Positions 18,038-27,336 of a stretch of DNA of 56,774 nt are shown one piece after another. The position numbers and the translations under genes are program-made. The DNA lies in assembly GCA_022447625.1 (NCBI GenBank), contig JAKVAX010000022.1:1-56774 (forward strand). Direction: 5' to 3'. Position 1 is the stretch's first letter, and each line of letters opens with the position of its first letter. Origin of the DNA: Flavobacteriales bacterium. GTDB lineage: Bacteria; Bacteroidota; Bacteroidia; Flavobacteriales_D; Sanyastnellaceae. The notes beneath the pieces were generated by a model that worked only from the letters and a program-made list of their open reading frames with translations, was not told the origin of the DNA and made no database searches.

Positions 18038-19279
18038 TCACTCAAACACCACCAACTTCCGCTCCAACAAGTGGTACTCCAGGTAATCAGCTCCTGTGAC
18101 TTCCTCGCTTTTGGCAATCATAGCTGCACCCTGACTTCCACAATTGCGCATTAAGCTGCGGGTGAGTTGGATGTGCGTAGTAGTTGAAGAAGCGCGGGTA
18201 TTCAAATTGGTAGCCACCTTCTCACAATCTGTTTCGATTTCATTGACCGGGTAGCTTTCTTTGAGGTATGGAAATACCGTCAATTGAGGCATCCAGAGAT
18301 GGTTATTCGTGCTTGCCGAGACCTTCAGATCGCTGAACATATTAAATGCCTGAGCTGATTTTAATCCGAGATAAGGCGTAAGAAAGTTGAAAAGTAGTAG
18401 TCCGATCAAGACCTGTTGTGGGAGCTTAACCTGTTCTGAGTTTTCATCCAGATTAACCGTAAACCAATCCCAAATGAACATAACCACAATGATGTAGAAG
18501 CTCAACTCCAATGCCGTCATGCGCAAGGTGTAGTCGAATTGAGAGATGCCCACCAAGGCAATCGATACCGGCCAAAGGATCATCACCTTCGTCCGTGATT
18601 TTGGAAGAAAGAATGAGAGCCAAACCACTCCAAGCATGCTGAAGCTGATGATTCCCGCATCACCGGTCATGGCGAACAATACATGCATCACTAAGGCCAA
18701 GGCAATGCCCCATTTCCGCGTTCGCGAAAGTAAAAGCAAGATTCCAGCACTCAGTTCTAATAGAATGGTTCCCAACGCCAAAACAAGACTTGGAAGCTGC
18801 ATCCCGCTGCCCAAACGATGCATGATGGCACCTTCTAATACATGGGCACTGTATGCACTATCGAGAAAGTCTGTATTGCATTTTTGAAGCGCTGCTAGGA
18901 TATAGAGTATTGGCAGCGCCATCCTAAAATGCCTGAAGCGGACCCTCGGAATGTTTTGTCTCTTGGCCAGGCGAATCAAGGAGGTGATGATGAGCACCAA
19001 GATGACCAATCCTTCAAATAATAGGTGATTCGCCATGTAAGGCGTGCGCATCCATAAGACGGCGAGCCAGATGAAGAGGATGATCAGTTGAATCGGACGA
19101 GTCAACAGCTCAAACATGCGTTTTCGACTGAATACGAGTAGGGGCAGTTGCAACATAACGATCGCCAACACCGCCCATGGAGCGAGTTGCCACCATTGAA
19201 AGGCAACAATATGAAAGACGATCAGGGCGAAGTACAATAAGTACTCCTGATCTTCGATGCGTTTGTTGGTGAAAATCAC
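18038..19279 (-). CDS. HTTM-like polytopic membrane protein
   Basis: This 413-aa protein has about nine or ten hydrophobic segments, a short C-terminal soluble tail (about residues 305-413), and no signal peptide cleavage site. The motif NFLTPYLGLKSAQAFNMFSDL resembles the HTTM (vitamin K-dependent carboxylase-related) family of Bacteroidota. A carboxylase activity is not implied, since bacterial HTTM proteins mostly have unknown roles. Neighbours are unrelated secreted proteins, divergent from the M1 peptidase gene by 58 nt. Confidence 0.65.
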   Translation of the reverse strand: MIFTNKRIEDQEYLLYFALIVFHIVAFQWWQLAPWAVLAIVMLQLPLLVFSRKRMFELLTRPIQLIILFIWLAVLWMRTPYMANHLLFEGLVILVLIITSLIRLAKRQNIPRVRFRHFRMALPILYILAALQKCNTDFLDSAYSAHVLEGAIMHRLGSGMQLPSLVLALGTILLELSAGILLLLSRTRKWGIALALVMHVLFAMTGDAGIISFSMLGVVWLSFFLPKSRTKVMILWPVSIALVGISQFDYTLRMTALELSFYIIVVMFIWDWFTVNLDENSEQVKLPQQVLIGLLLFNFLTPYLGLKSAQAFNMFSDLKVSASTNNHLWMPQLTVFPYLKESYPVNEIETDCEKVATNLNTRASSTTTHIQLTRSLMRNCGSQGAAMIAKSEEVTGADYLEYHLLERKLVVFE

Positions 19280-19337
19280 GACTGGAAACTAGTAACTTTT
19301 CACGCAATTAGATCGTCTTGACGTCAAGCTACACCGC

Positions 19338-22300
19338 ATGAAACGACTTTTATCAACCCTCTTCGCCCTGATCTGTCTGACTACTTGGGCGCAACAAGAC
19401 TACTTCCAACAAGAAGTCAATTACACCATCGAAGTGGCGCTTGACGATGAGAACCACCAGTTGAACGGCTTCATTGAAATGGAGTACATCAACAATTCTC
19501 CTAACGCGCTTCCCTTCATTTGGATGCACCTCTGGCCGAACGCCTATGGTGATCGTAATTCCGCGTTAGCGAAACAGCAATACCGAAACGGAGATTTGTA
19601 CATGTTCTACACCATGCAGAAGAACTTGGGTGGGATTGATTCACTTGATTTTAAAGTTAATAACGCTAGCGCGGAATGGAGTTTCCATTCTGAGCACACC
19701 GATATTGCCAAGTTGATGTTGCCTATGCCACTGAAAAGCGGAGAACGTGTGACGATCAGCACCCCATTTAGAGTGAAGATCCCCAGCGGTGTGATTTCGC
19801 GTTTAGGACACGTAGGGGAGAGCTACCAAATTACACAGTGGTACCCAAAACCTGCAGTGTATGATAAAGATGGCTGGCATGAAATGCCATATCTCAACCA
19901 GGGAGAATTTTATTCTGAGTATGGTTCATTTGATGTTTCGATCACGCTACCGCGGAATTACGTCTTAGGCGCTACTGGAGATCGCTATGATTCAAAAGCT
20001 GAAGAAGCGTTTATGGATTCATTAGCTATAGCAACGGCTGAAAAATCAGAGTTCCCAAGCAATATGGAATTCCCAACATCATCTTCAACAATGAAGACGG
20101 TCAAGTTCAAGCAAGATCGTGTCCATGATTTTGCTTGGTTTGCTGATAAGCGTTGGCATGTGTTGAAGGGTGAAGTTGAGCTTCCGCACTCGCGAAGAAA
20201 AGTGACTACTTGGGCCATGTTCACTTCTAGGGAAGCTGATCTATGGCAACGTAGTATCGAGTATTTAAATGATGGTACTTACTACTATTCCCTTTGGAAC
20301 GGTGACTACCCATACAATCATGTAACAGCCGTTGACGGAACAATCTCTGCTGGAGGGGGAATGGAGTACCCAAATATCACAGTCATTGGTGGTAGCGGTT
20401 CTGATCTGAGCCTTGAAACGGTAATCGTTCACGAAGTAGGGCACAACTGGTTCTACGGGATCTTAGGAAGCAATGAACGCACCACCGCATGGATGGATGA
20501 GGGAATCAACTCGTTCAATGAAACGCGCTACTTCTACACGAAGTATGACACCATGAAGTTGGGAAGCACTTGGTTGCCACAGGGAATTCGAGAACGCGCA
20601 GGCTTTGCTGATGAACCCTACCGCAGACAAGATGAGCTCACCTACTTGATTAGTGCGCGATTGCAGCAAGATCAGCCGATGCAGTGCCACAGTGATGAGC
20701 TCTCCCAGTTGAATTATGGGGCGATCGTTTACAAGAAGACGGCAGCCACTTTTGAATACCTCAAAAGCTACCTCGGAGAAGATCGCTTTGATCAAGCCAT
20801 GCAAGCGTACTTCGATGCATGGAAATTCAAGCACCCGCAACCCGAAGACCTCCAGGCCATTTTGGAGAAAGAGACGGGGGAAGACCTCACTTGGTTCTTT
20901 GAAGAACTTGTCAAGACTGACGGACTCATTGACTTCAAAGCTGGAAAAGTCAAAGAGGTAGGAGGTAAGCTTGAAGTCACAGTCAAGAATACAGGAGATA
21001 TTTCCGGACCAGTAGAGGTCACTTCGTTCAAAGACGGAAGACGTGTAGAAACAACCTGGACCAGTTCCGCGCTAGCGAAAGGAGAGAAAGCTACGCTATC
21101 ATTAGCCAATACCAATGTAGACAAAGTCATCGTTGATGGAGGAAAAACAGCCCTCGATTACAACCGCAAGAACAACAACTCACGAACCAGCGGAATCTTG
21201 AAGAAAGTAGATCCGCCGAGCTTGAAGTTCTTTACGCGCTATGAAGATCCAGAGCGTACCCAGATCTTCTGGACGCCAGCTGTTGCATGGAATAACATGA
21301 ACAAATGGATGCTCGGACTGCATTTTCACAATACGAGCATTCTCCCGAAAGACTTTGAATTCGCACTCACCCCCATGTACAGCATCAGCACAGGAACCCT
21401 CACTGGTTTCGGACGATTGAGCTATTACAAAGGTCCGTGGGAAATTGAGCTCAACACCAAGACTTTCCGTGAAAATGATGGGTTCTGGGGGTACAATTCT
21501 GATTACGTCCGTTCAAACTTCAACATCAACTACACATTCGACAAAGAAGTCAATTCAGGGTTGAGTTCGAAGCTAACGCTCGGCGTAGGCCACTACCGTG
21601 TATTCAGAGAGTATGACAACACGATTCTATTCGGAGACGATATCACTACTCCTGAATTGCTGTGGCCAGAATTCGAACGTTTCCTTCCTGAGTTGAACTA
21701 CCACGTAGACCTCGATCAAAAACGTGTGTCACATGACCTTGACGTCAACCTAAAGGCGCTGTTCGAAGAGGAATTATCTAGCCCAATGGCCTCATTGCGC
21801 TATGAAGGAGCCTTTAAATACAACCGCAAAGGCAAGAAGATTAAGTGGATGGTATTCGCCGCCGCAAGAGATGCAGGTGTCAACGGCCTTTACCCACTCA
21901 CCCTAGCCGGTGTTGGACCAGGACAAGACATCTTCGCTGATCATCTATTCCTAGACCGTGACCGTTTCAAATGGCCAGACAACGATAATTACTTCAAGAC
22001 CCTCTTGTCTCGCCAAATCACAGATACCCAAGGAGGAATGTTCTTACTACAAGAGTACGCCTTGAACGATTGGGTAACCTCGGCAAGAGTAGAATACCAA
22101 CTCCCAATCGGCTTCCCAGTTTCCATCTGGGCCGCAGGAGGAGCATACGATAACCTCTTCTTAGGAACGGAATACGCCTACAGCGCAGGAGTCACTCTCG
22201 AACTCATCCAAGACGTCTTCGAGATCCACGTACCCCTCGCAGGAAACCGTATGTACACGCTTCAAAACACAGGCCCTCTCGATTACCTAACCTTCGAGTT

Positions 22301-22352
22301 GAATCTTGCAGCGCTGTCACCACAAAAACTACTCAGAAACCTAAACTTTTAG
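19338..22352 (+). CDS. Secreted M1-family aminopeptidase-like metalloprotease
   Basis: A 1004-aa protein with a signal peptide (MKRLLSTLFALICLTTWAQ) and an M1 gluzincin domain. Substrate-side motif GGGMEYP corresponds to the G-A-M-E-N exopeptidase loop. The zinc site HEVGHNW gives H365, E366 and H369, with the third ligand E388 nineteen residues later, as required for M1. After about residue 620 comes a long beta-rich C-terminal region (LGLHFHNT, LTPMYSIST...) that looks like an outer-membrane or surface beta structure rather than a T9SS sorting domain. It probably digests peptides in the periplasm or at the surface. Two copies of the iterated 13-mer and one variant lie within it. Confidence 0.87.
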   Translation: MKRLLSTLFALICLTTWAQQDYFQQEVNYTIEVALDDENHQLNGFIEMEYINNSPNALPFIWMHLWPNAYGDRNSALAKQQYRNGDLYMFYTMQKNLGGIDSLDFKVNNASAEWSFHSEHTDIAKLMLPMPLKSGERVTISTPFRVKIPSGVISRLGHVGESYQITQWYPKPAVYDKDGWHEMPYLNQGEFYSEYGSFDVSITLPRNYVLGATGDRYDSKAEEAFMDSLAIATAEKSEFPSNMEFPTSSSTMKTVKFKQDRVHDFAWFADKRWHVLKGEVELPHSRRKVTTWAMFTSREADLWQRSIEYLNDGTYYYSLWNGDYPYNHVTAVDGTISAGGGMEYPNITVIGGSGSDLSLETVIVHEVGHNWFYGILGSNERTTAWMDEGINSFNETRYFYTKYDTMKLGSTWLPQGIRERAGFADEPYRRQDELTYLISARLQQDQPMQCHSDELSQLNYGAIVYKKTAATFEYLKSYLGEDRFDQAMQAYFDAWKFKHPQPEDLQAILEKETGEDLTWFFEELVKTDGLIDFKAGKVKEVGGKLEVTVKNTGDISGPVEVTSFKDGRRVETTWTSSALAKGEKATLSLANTNVDKVIVDGGKTALDYNRKNNNSRTSGILKKVDPPSLKFFTRYEDPERTQIFWTPAVAWNNMNKWMLGLHFHNTSILPKDFEFALTPMYSISTGTLTGFGRLSYYKGPWEIELNTKTFRENDGFWGYNSDYVRSNFNINYTFDKEVNSGLSSKLTLGVGHYRVFREYDNTILFGDDITTPELLWPEFERFLPELNYHVDLDQKRVSHDLDVNLKALFEEELSSPMASLRYEGAFKYNRKGKKIKWMVFAAARDAGVNGLYPLTLAGVGPGQDIFADHLFLDRDRFKWPDNDNYFKTLLSRQITDTQGGMFLLQEYALNDWVTSARVEYQLPIGFPVSIWAAGGAYDNLFLGTEYAYSAGVTLELIQDVFEIHVPLAGNRMYTLQNTGPLDYLTFELNLAALSPQKLLRNLNF
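19664..19676 (+). repeat. Iterated 13-mer CGCTAGCGCGGAA (exact copy)
   Basis: It lies inside the M1 peptidase gene (NASAEW). A one-mismatch copy in reverse orientation lies at 19559-19571. Confidence 0.7.
21065..21077 (-). repeat. Iterated 13-mer CGCTAGCGCGGAA (exact copy, minus strand)
   Basis: It lies inside the M1 peptidase gene, read on the minus strand; the coding strand gives SSALAKG. Confidence 0.7.
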
Positions 22353-22354
22353 AC

Positions 22355-22728
22355 TAGAGACGAGGGTCTAGCGTCTAGGGGTTCTCAATCTATGATCTAT
22401 AAACGATAATCTATAACTAATGGTTTCTGGATCAACTAAGAACCAGTCACCATGAACTGAAGTTTCGGGTATCAATAGTAGACCGTGGACTGTGGACCGT
22501 GGACAGATTGACTCACACCTAAACGTTATGGTTTATAGATTTTCGTTTATAGATTCATCTACCAAGAACTAAAGACTCGAGATTCATTAGTAGACTGTGG
22601 ACTGTGGACTGTGGGCCGTGGACCGTGGACAGATTGACTCACACCTAAACGGTATAGTTTATAGATTATCGTTTATAGTTTGTCGAATCACCCCTAGACC
22701 CTAGACCCTCGTCTCTCGTCTGTCAGGA
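22355..22728. repeat. Heptamer repeat array R5 with internal duplication
   Basis: This is the largest array. A reverse block (GTCTAGC/GTCTAGG; TCTATGA/TCTATAA/ACGATAA/TCTATAA) is followed by two ~80-90 bp copies of a composite unit (22478-22554 and 22589-22680). Each copy has TGGACTG/TGGACCG/TGGACAG words, a spacer ATTGACTCACACCTAAACG, and TTATAGA/TTATCGT words. It ends with CTAGACC, CTAGACC, CTCGTCT, CTCGTCT. It fills almost all of the gap between the M1 gene and the small Cys/Lys-rich gene; no ORF or ordinary terminator is seen in it. Confidence 0.8.
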
Positions 22729-22785
22729 CGAGAATACCCTAAATAAGGTATGTCGTGAACCACTATCGCTTCCGAACTTTGCCGC

Positions 22786-22935
22786 ATGGCAAATCCATCA
22801 TGTAAGACAGTTAGTGGGTCGTGTGCTTGCTTTGACTTTGATGAAGTGCGCTCTTTCGACAAGAAGAAGAAGTGCTGCAAGAAGTATAAAAAGGCAAAGG
22901 GAAACCGCTGCAAGAAATGTCCAGGACGTATCTAG
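22786..22935 (+). CDS. Small Cys/Lys-rich protein (49 aa), unknown function
   Basis: The ATG at 22786 opens a 49-codon frame ending TAG at 22935. The product begins MANPSCKTVSGSCACFDF and ends in a very basic segment, KKKKCCKKYKKAKGNRCKKCPGRI. Seven cysteines sit in CxC, CC and CxxC spacings, which suggests zinc or disulfide binding; the lysines suggest nucleic acid or ribosome contact. A near-consensus box GAACTTTG lies 4 nt before the ATG, typical of leaderless messages here. An inverted repeat GATGGC/GCCATC (22984-23008) follows the gene, and tRNA-Arg comes next. I do not recognise a named family. Composition and promoter spacing make it more likely real than a chance ORF. Confidence 0.6.
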   Translation: MANPSCKTVSGSCACFDFDEVRSFDKKKKCCKKYKKAKGNRCKKCPGRI

Positions 22936-23014
22936 TCTGGACCACCCAACGAAATGAACTTTATGAATGTCATCACCTAGGTCGATGGCATTTTCTATTT
23001 TCGCCATCTGAACT

Positions 23015-23086
23015 GGCCTCGTAGTACAATGGATAGTACGTGGGTCTCCGGAACCCAAGATCCAGGTTCGATTCCCGGCGGGGCTA
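23015..23086 (+). tRNA. tRNA-Arg (anticodon CCG)
   Basis: Acceptor GGCCTCG / CGGGGCT (two G-U pairs), U8-A9, D-arm GTAC-AATGGATA-GTAC, anticodon arm TGGGT-CTCCGGA-ACCCA with anticodon CCG, T-arm CCAGG-TTCGATT-CCCGG (one A-C mismatch), discriminator A. CCA is not encoded. It reads CGG codons. A strong terminator follows directly. Confidence 0.93.
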
Positions 23087-23093
23087 CTTCCTC

Positions 23094-23126
23094 AGGCGAT
23101 GATCGAAATCATCGCCTGTTCTTTTT
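23094..23126 (+). terminator. Intrinsic terminator of tRNA-Arg
   Basis: AGGCGATGAT / ATCATCGCCT is a perfect 10-bp stem with loop CGAA, followed by GTTCTTTTT. Confidence 0.88.
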
Positions 23127-23230
23127 CTCCTTTTTCAGTCCATCCTAAAGGGTGATGCATTCCGTCGAAAAATTGCCCCTCTTCGTCGAAGTATAAGCCG
23201 GCTTAACCTAGCAATATGGAATATTTGTAG

Positions 23231-23533
23231 CAGACTTTAGTTTTTGTTCGGGGTGTAATACGCTGGAAAACAACAGGCTGCGATGGAAACCTAGTTTCGC
23301 ATACGTCAACGGTAAGTTTAGAAGGAGACGGTATTCCTACCCCAGTAATCGGACCTAACTCCTGCCCGGCTGACTTTAACAACGACGGATTCATCGGAGC
23401 GCCAGACTTACTTATGTTCCTAGCAGATTACGGATGTGAAAATAATTTTGGATGCGACCTCAATGGTGATGGACGTGTTGACACTCAGGATATGCTTTAT
23501 TTCCTTGCAGCGTTCAACACAAGCTGTAGCTAG
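23231..23533 (+). pseudogene. Orphan C-terminal remnant of a secreted protein with a dockerin-like tail
   Basis: An open frame of 100 codons follows a TAG (23228-23230) and lacks a start codon. Its end, CPADFNNDGFIGAPDLLMFL then CDLNGDGRVDTQDMLYFLAAF, is the same paired calcium-loop module that ends the proteins at 23688-26852 and 31250-35383. It has its own good terminator (23553-23583). It reads as the 3' stump of a once larger gene, its 5' part lost upstream of 23231. A programmed frameshift or TAG readthrough from MEYL (23216) is possible but unlikely. Confidence 0.65.
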
Positions 23534-23552
23534 AATTACTCTCTTATACTGT

Positions 23553-23583
23553 AAAACCGGATCAAGAATGGTCCGGTTTTTTT
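23553..23583 (+). terminator. Intrinsic terminator after the dockerin-like remnant
   Basis: AAAACCGGA (23553-23561) / TCCGGTTTT (23572-23580), continuing into a T-tract. Confidence 0.85.
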
Positions 23584-23687
23584 CATTTCAGGCGTTCCAA
23601 AATCGGCTGTAGGATACATAGCCTAAGAAGAAAGAAAGCTCGTTCGTCATACTTTTTCCTTACCTTTAGAGAACCAATTATGTTTAT

Positions 23688-26600
23688 ATGAGAGCCTTGA
23701 CCATAAGCGCTCCAGCGCCAAATTCGCTGCGAGTACGCCGGATTATTTTGACCGTTTCATTCTTCTTAGCTGCAACCTTCTTTACAATTACAGCTTTTTC
23801 TCAATCATTTACTGATGCTTCTGCCAACCTCCCTTCCAACTACAACAGTGGTGGAACTGTAGGTGTAACTGATATGAATAACGATGGACTAGATGACATC
23901 GTAACACTCGATCAAGCAGATCACTTGAAAATTCTTTATCAAACAGCAGGGGGCTGGGTAGAAGAAGACTACGGTGTGGTTTCAGGTAACAACCAATGGG
24001 GTTTTGCGGTTGGAGATTTGAACAACGATGGTCACAATGACGTGATCAGTGGTGGAGCCTATGACGGAGTTCACTTCGTTTCTATCGACGCTCAAGGAGT
24101 TTCGACGATATCGAACTTAGCGAATGGCTCTATGTTCATGCAAGATTGTAATATGGCCGACATTGATAATGATGGTTATCTTGATTACTTCGCTTGTCAC
24201 GATGATGCAGCATCTCGCATTTGGCACAATGACGGTGCTGGTGGTATAGTTCCAAATACAACACTCATCGATTTTACAGATTATGACTACGGAGGCTACA
24301 ACAATACTGACCACTCAGGCAACTATGGTTCAGTGTGGTCTGATTTCGATGATGATGGAGACCTTGATCTTTTCATCGCAAAGTGTCGCCAATTTGTAAA
24401 TGACCCGAACGATCCACGTCGTATCAACCAGCTTTGGGTAAACGACGGAAATGGTAACTTCACAGAGGAGGCTGCAGCTCGTGGTCTCGTCCTGAACGAG
24501 CAGTCATGGACCGCTGACTTTGCTGACTACGACAACGACGGTGATATGGACTGTCTGATCACAAACCACAGCACGAATATGATGCTGCTTGAGAATGACG
24601 GAACAGGAAACTTCACGGATGTAACAGCTGCAGCTGGTGTATCTACAACAGGATTCTTCCTCCAAGCTAAAATGGCTGATCTTGACAACGATGGATACAA
24701 CGACATCGTGTACGCAGGTGGGGTGCACCGTTACTACCATAACAATGGTGATGGTACATTCTCTTACATCGCGAATACATTCCCATACGGTGATACCATG
24801 CACAGCTTCGGAATCGGAGATTTGAACAACGATGGTTCACTTGACCTTTACTCGTCATATGGAAATGGATACGTTAACCCAGACAATGGTAATGACGATA
24901 TTCTTTGGTTGAATGATGGTAACAGCAACAACTGGGTCGTATTTGACCTCGAAGGAATCATCTCTAACGCAAATGCAGTTGGAGCTAAGATAAAGATCTA
25001 TGGAGACTGGGGAGTTCAGGTACGTGAAGTTAGAGCTGGGGAGAGCTATGGTATTGTAAATACATTCCACGCGCACTTTGGCCTTGGATCTAGTACTTCG
25101 ATTGATAGTGTAGTGATCGATTGGCCAAGCGGAACACAAACAGTAATCAGTGATCCAGCAATCAATACATACAACAACGTTCTTGAAGCGGAATGTCAGC
25201 TCGCTGGAATCACAGTTACGGCAAATGGTGGAACAGGTCTTTGTCCGGGTGAAACAGTTGAACTTACTGCTCCAGCAGGGTACGATGTATATGACTGGAA
25301 CAACGGAGAAAGCACACAGTCAATCATCGTTTCAGCTGCAGGTAACTACAGTGTGAACGTATATGATACTGACGGGTGCATTGGTATTTCAAATAGCGTA
25401 CTAGTTGAAGAGATTACACCGGTAGTTCCAACCATCGCTGCAGATGGAGACTTGACTTTCTGTGAAGGAAGTTCGGTTACCCTCACGGCTTCAGAAGGTA
25501 CGAGCTATAACTGGTCAAACGGAGAAGACACACAATCAATCATCGTAACTGCCGCAGGTAGCTACACGGTGGGGGTTGTTGATGTATGTGCATCTGAAAC
25601 ATTGTCTGAAGCTATTGAGGTTTCAACCTTGAACACACCAGATACCCCAGCTGTGATGGACGTAGATATTCCTGCGCCAGGAACAGCTGACGTTTCATGG
25701 ACGGGAGACAACGTTCAATGGTATGATGACGAATTCGCAAATGACCCAATTGCTACTGGAAATGACTTTACTACGCCGGTAGTCAACGATCAGTCAACTT
25801 TCTGGGTAGATGACTTTACGCTTCATGGTGGTGAAACCGGAAATGGTGGTAAGCCCGGAATTACAAATGGAGCAGGACAGTACCACTTCAATTCGAGCTA
25901 CTGGTTGGAATTTGATGCGGCTGAAGACATCATCATTGACAACGTAAGAGTATTTGCCAGTGGTGCAGGAGACCGCGGCATTGAGGTGATTGATGATCAG
26001 GGAACGGTGATCGCTTCAGGAACATTCAACCTTCCTGATGGAGAATCTGTAGTTACACTTGATTTCTTCGTTCCTCAAGGAACAGGATACGGATTGCGAA
26101 GCACCAATGCTGATCCTCAGCTTTGGCGTGATTCAAACACGAATGAGATTCAATACCCTTATGACTTGAATGGATTGGCAACAATCACATCAAGCTCAAT
26201 CGATGGGGCCAACGCCTTGAACTTCTACTACTTCTTCTACGATTGGAACGTATCTACGCCAAGCACTGAATGTACTACAGCGCGTACAAGCTTTAATGTC
26301 ACTGTAGCTGGTATTGAAGGGTGTACGAACCCTTCAGCTTGTAACTACGATCCTGAAGCAAATGAAGATGACGGTAGCTGCGAATTCTTGAGCTGTCAAG
26401 GGTGTACTGACGTGAATGCATGTAATTACGACGCCACTGCAACCGTAGATAATGGTTCATGTACTTACGCAGTGATGTACTACATGGATGGAGACATGGA
26501 CGGCTTTGGTGCTGGAGCAGCAACGCCATTCTGCGATGATCCTGGGAACGGCTGGTCATTGAGTGATCAAGATTGTGATGACTCATTAGGTACTGTTTAT

Positions 26601-26852
26601 CCGGGAGCGCCAGGAACAGCAGAGGGAATTGACAACAACTGTAATGGTTCAATTGAACCAACAGAGGAGATCCCTGCAGATTGTCCAGGTGACTTCGATG
26701 GAGATGGATTGGTAACTGCAGCTGATCTTTTGGTGATGCTTGGAGACTATGGATGTCTCGCTAACTGTACTGCAGATCTAGATGGTGACGGGGAGGTAAG
26801 TACTTCAGATATCTTGGCCTTCTTTTCTGCCTTTGGTACCATTTGTGAGTAG
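23688..26852 (+). CDS. Secreted FG-GAP/ASPIC repeat protein with Ig-like repeats and dockerin-like C-terminus
   Basis: A 1054-aa protein with a long basic n-region before a signal peptide ending near TITAFSQS. FG-GAP/VCBS beta-propeller repeats with calcium loops (DMNNDGLDD, DLNNDGHND, DFDDDGDLD) span about residues 45-420. An ASPIC/UnbV domain (VREVRAGESYG, HFGLGSS) covers about 420-490, and two Ig-like repeats (GLCPGETVEL, TFCEGSSVTL) about 500-655. Then come two Cys-rich repeats, a MopE-like segment (YYMDGDMDGFG, DCDDSLGTVYPGAPG), and the dockerin-like pair CPGDFDGDGLVTAADLLVML / DLDGDGEVSTSDILAFFSAF. There is no ordinary T9SS type A tail. It is predicted to be cell-surface or extracellular; its binding partner is unknown. 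Confidence 0.83.
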   Translation: MRALTISAPAPNSLRVRRIILTVSFFLAATFFTITAFSQSFTDASANLPSNYNSGGTVGVTDMNNDGLDDIVTLDQADHLKILYQTAGGWVEEDYGVVSGNNQWGFAVGDLNNDGHNDVISGGAYDGVHFVSIDAQGVSTISNLANGSMFMQDCNMADIDNDGYLDYFACHDDAASRIWHNDGAGGIVPNTTLIDFTDYDYGGYNNTDHSGNYGSVWSDFDDDGDLDLFIAKCRQFVNDPNDPRRINQLWVNDGNGNFTEEAAARGLVLNEQSWTADFADYDNDGDMDCLITNHSTNMMLLENDGTGNFTDVTAAAGVSTTGFFLQAKMADLDNDGYNDIVYAGGVHRYYHNNGDGTFSYIANTFPYGDTMHSFGIGDLNNDGSLDLYSSYGNGYVNPDNGNDDILWLNDGNSNNWVVFDLEGIISNANAVGAKIKIYGDWGVQVREVRAGESYGIVNTFHAHFGLGSSTSIDSVVIDWPSGTQTVISDPAINTYNNVLEAECQLAGITVTANGGTGLCPGETVELTAPAGYDVYDWNNGESTQSIIVSAAGNYSVNVYDTDGCIGISNSVLVEEITPVVPTIAADGDLTFCEGSSVTLTASEGTSYNWSNGEDTQSIIVTAAGSYTVGVVDVCASETLSEAIEVSTLNTPDTPAVMDVDIPAPGTADVSWTGDNVQWYDDEFANDPIATGNDFTTPVVNDQSTFWVDDFTLHGGETGNGGKPGITNGAGQYHFNSSYWLEFDAAEDIIIDNVRVFASGAGDRGIEVIDDQGTVIASGTFNLPDGESVVTLDFFVPQGTGYGLRSTNADPQLWRDSNTNEIQYPYDLNGLATITSSSIDGANALNFYYFFYDWNVSTPSTECTTARTSFNVTVAGIEGCTNPSACNYDPEANEDDGSCEFLSCQGCTDVNACNYDATATVDNGSCTYAVMYYMDGDMDGFGAGAATPFCDDPGNGWSLSDQDCDDSLGTVYPGAPGTAEGIDNNCNGSIEPTEEIPADCPGDFDGDGLVTAADLLVMLGDYGCLANCTADLDGDGEVSTSDILAFFSAFGTICE

Positions 26853-26872
26853 AAACAACAAACCTGAAAATA

Positions 26873-26899
26873 AAAAGGTCCGCTTTGCGCGGGCCTTTT
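26873..26899. terminator. Bidirectional intrinsic terminator between convergent genes
   Basis: AAAAGGTCCGC / GCGGGCCTTTT stem, 5-nt loop, flanked by A and T tracts on both strands. It serves both the FG-GAP gene and the small membrane-protein gene. Confidence 0.85.
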
Positions 26900-26902
26900 C
26901 TA

Positions 26903-27283
26903 TTATATGCCGTCTCGTTCTTTTTGTTCTCGTCGTGCTGTTCTGTATTTGCGCATGGCCGCTACTTCCATGATTTTGAATAACACCCAAACAATAACAG
27001 AGAATCCCGCAATTCCAATCAACAGATTGATGCAGAAAGGGCAGTTCCAATCAGCCCATAGACTTAGGAGAATAAGAAGGCCTAATAGTCCTCCGACTAC
27101 TCCGGCAACAATCAATGTTTGTCGCTCCACCGTTTGTCTCCGGCGAATTTTACGTTGACTGCTGTTTCGCAGTGAACGCACTTTTTCTGCCAAAGGGTCA
27201 CGACGACGTTTCCGTCGTTTCTTTTTTCGGGCGCGGTCAGATTTAGGCTCTTCTTTAGGTGTCAGTTCGATTTCGTCAGGCAC
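26903..27283 (-). CDS. Small membrane protein with highly basic N-terminal domain
   Basis: The 126-aa product has an acidic start (MPDEIELTPKEE), a very basic stretch (residues ~16-52, rich in K/R) and two hydrophobic segments (about 55-75 and 83-105). The second is preceded by ADWNCPFC, whose two cysteines lie at the membrane face. The C-terminal tail is charged. I do not recognise a family. The basic cytosolic domain could contact nucleic acid or anionic lipid. It is upstream of nothing on its strand and probably monocistronic, convergent with the FG-GAP gene. Confidence 0.6.
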   Translation of the reverse strand: MPDEIELTPKEEPKSDRARKKKRRKRRRDPLAEKVRSLRNSSQRKIRRRQTVERQTLIVAGVVGGLLGLLILLSLWADWNCPFCINLLIGIAGFSVIVWVLFKIMEVAAMRKYRTARREQKERDGI

Positions 27284-27336
27284 AACGATGTATTGGTAAC
27301 ACCAAAGTAAGAACTTTCAAAAAATAGAGGTAACCC

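Noticed and set aside
23216-23230. Start of the dockerin-like remnant at MEYL with TAG readthrough
   Set aside because: It would give only four codons before a stop, and nothing suggests suppression. A 5'-truncated remnant is simpler.
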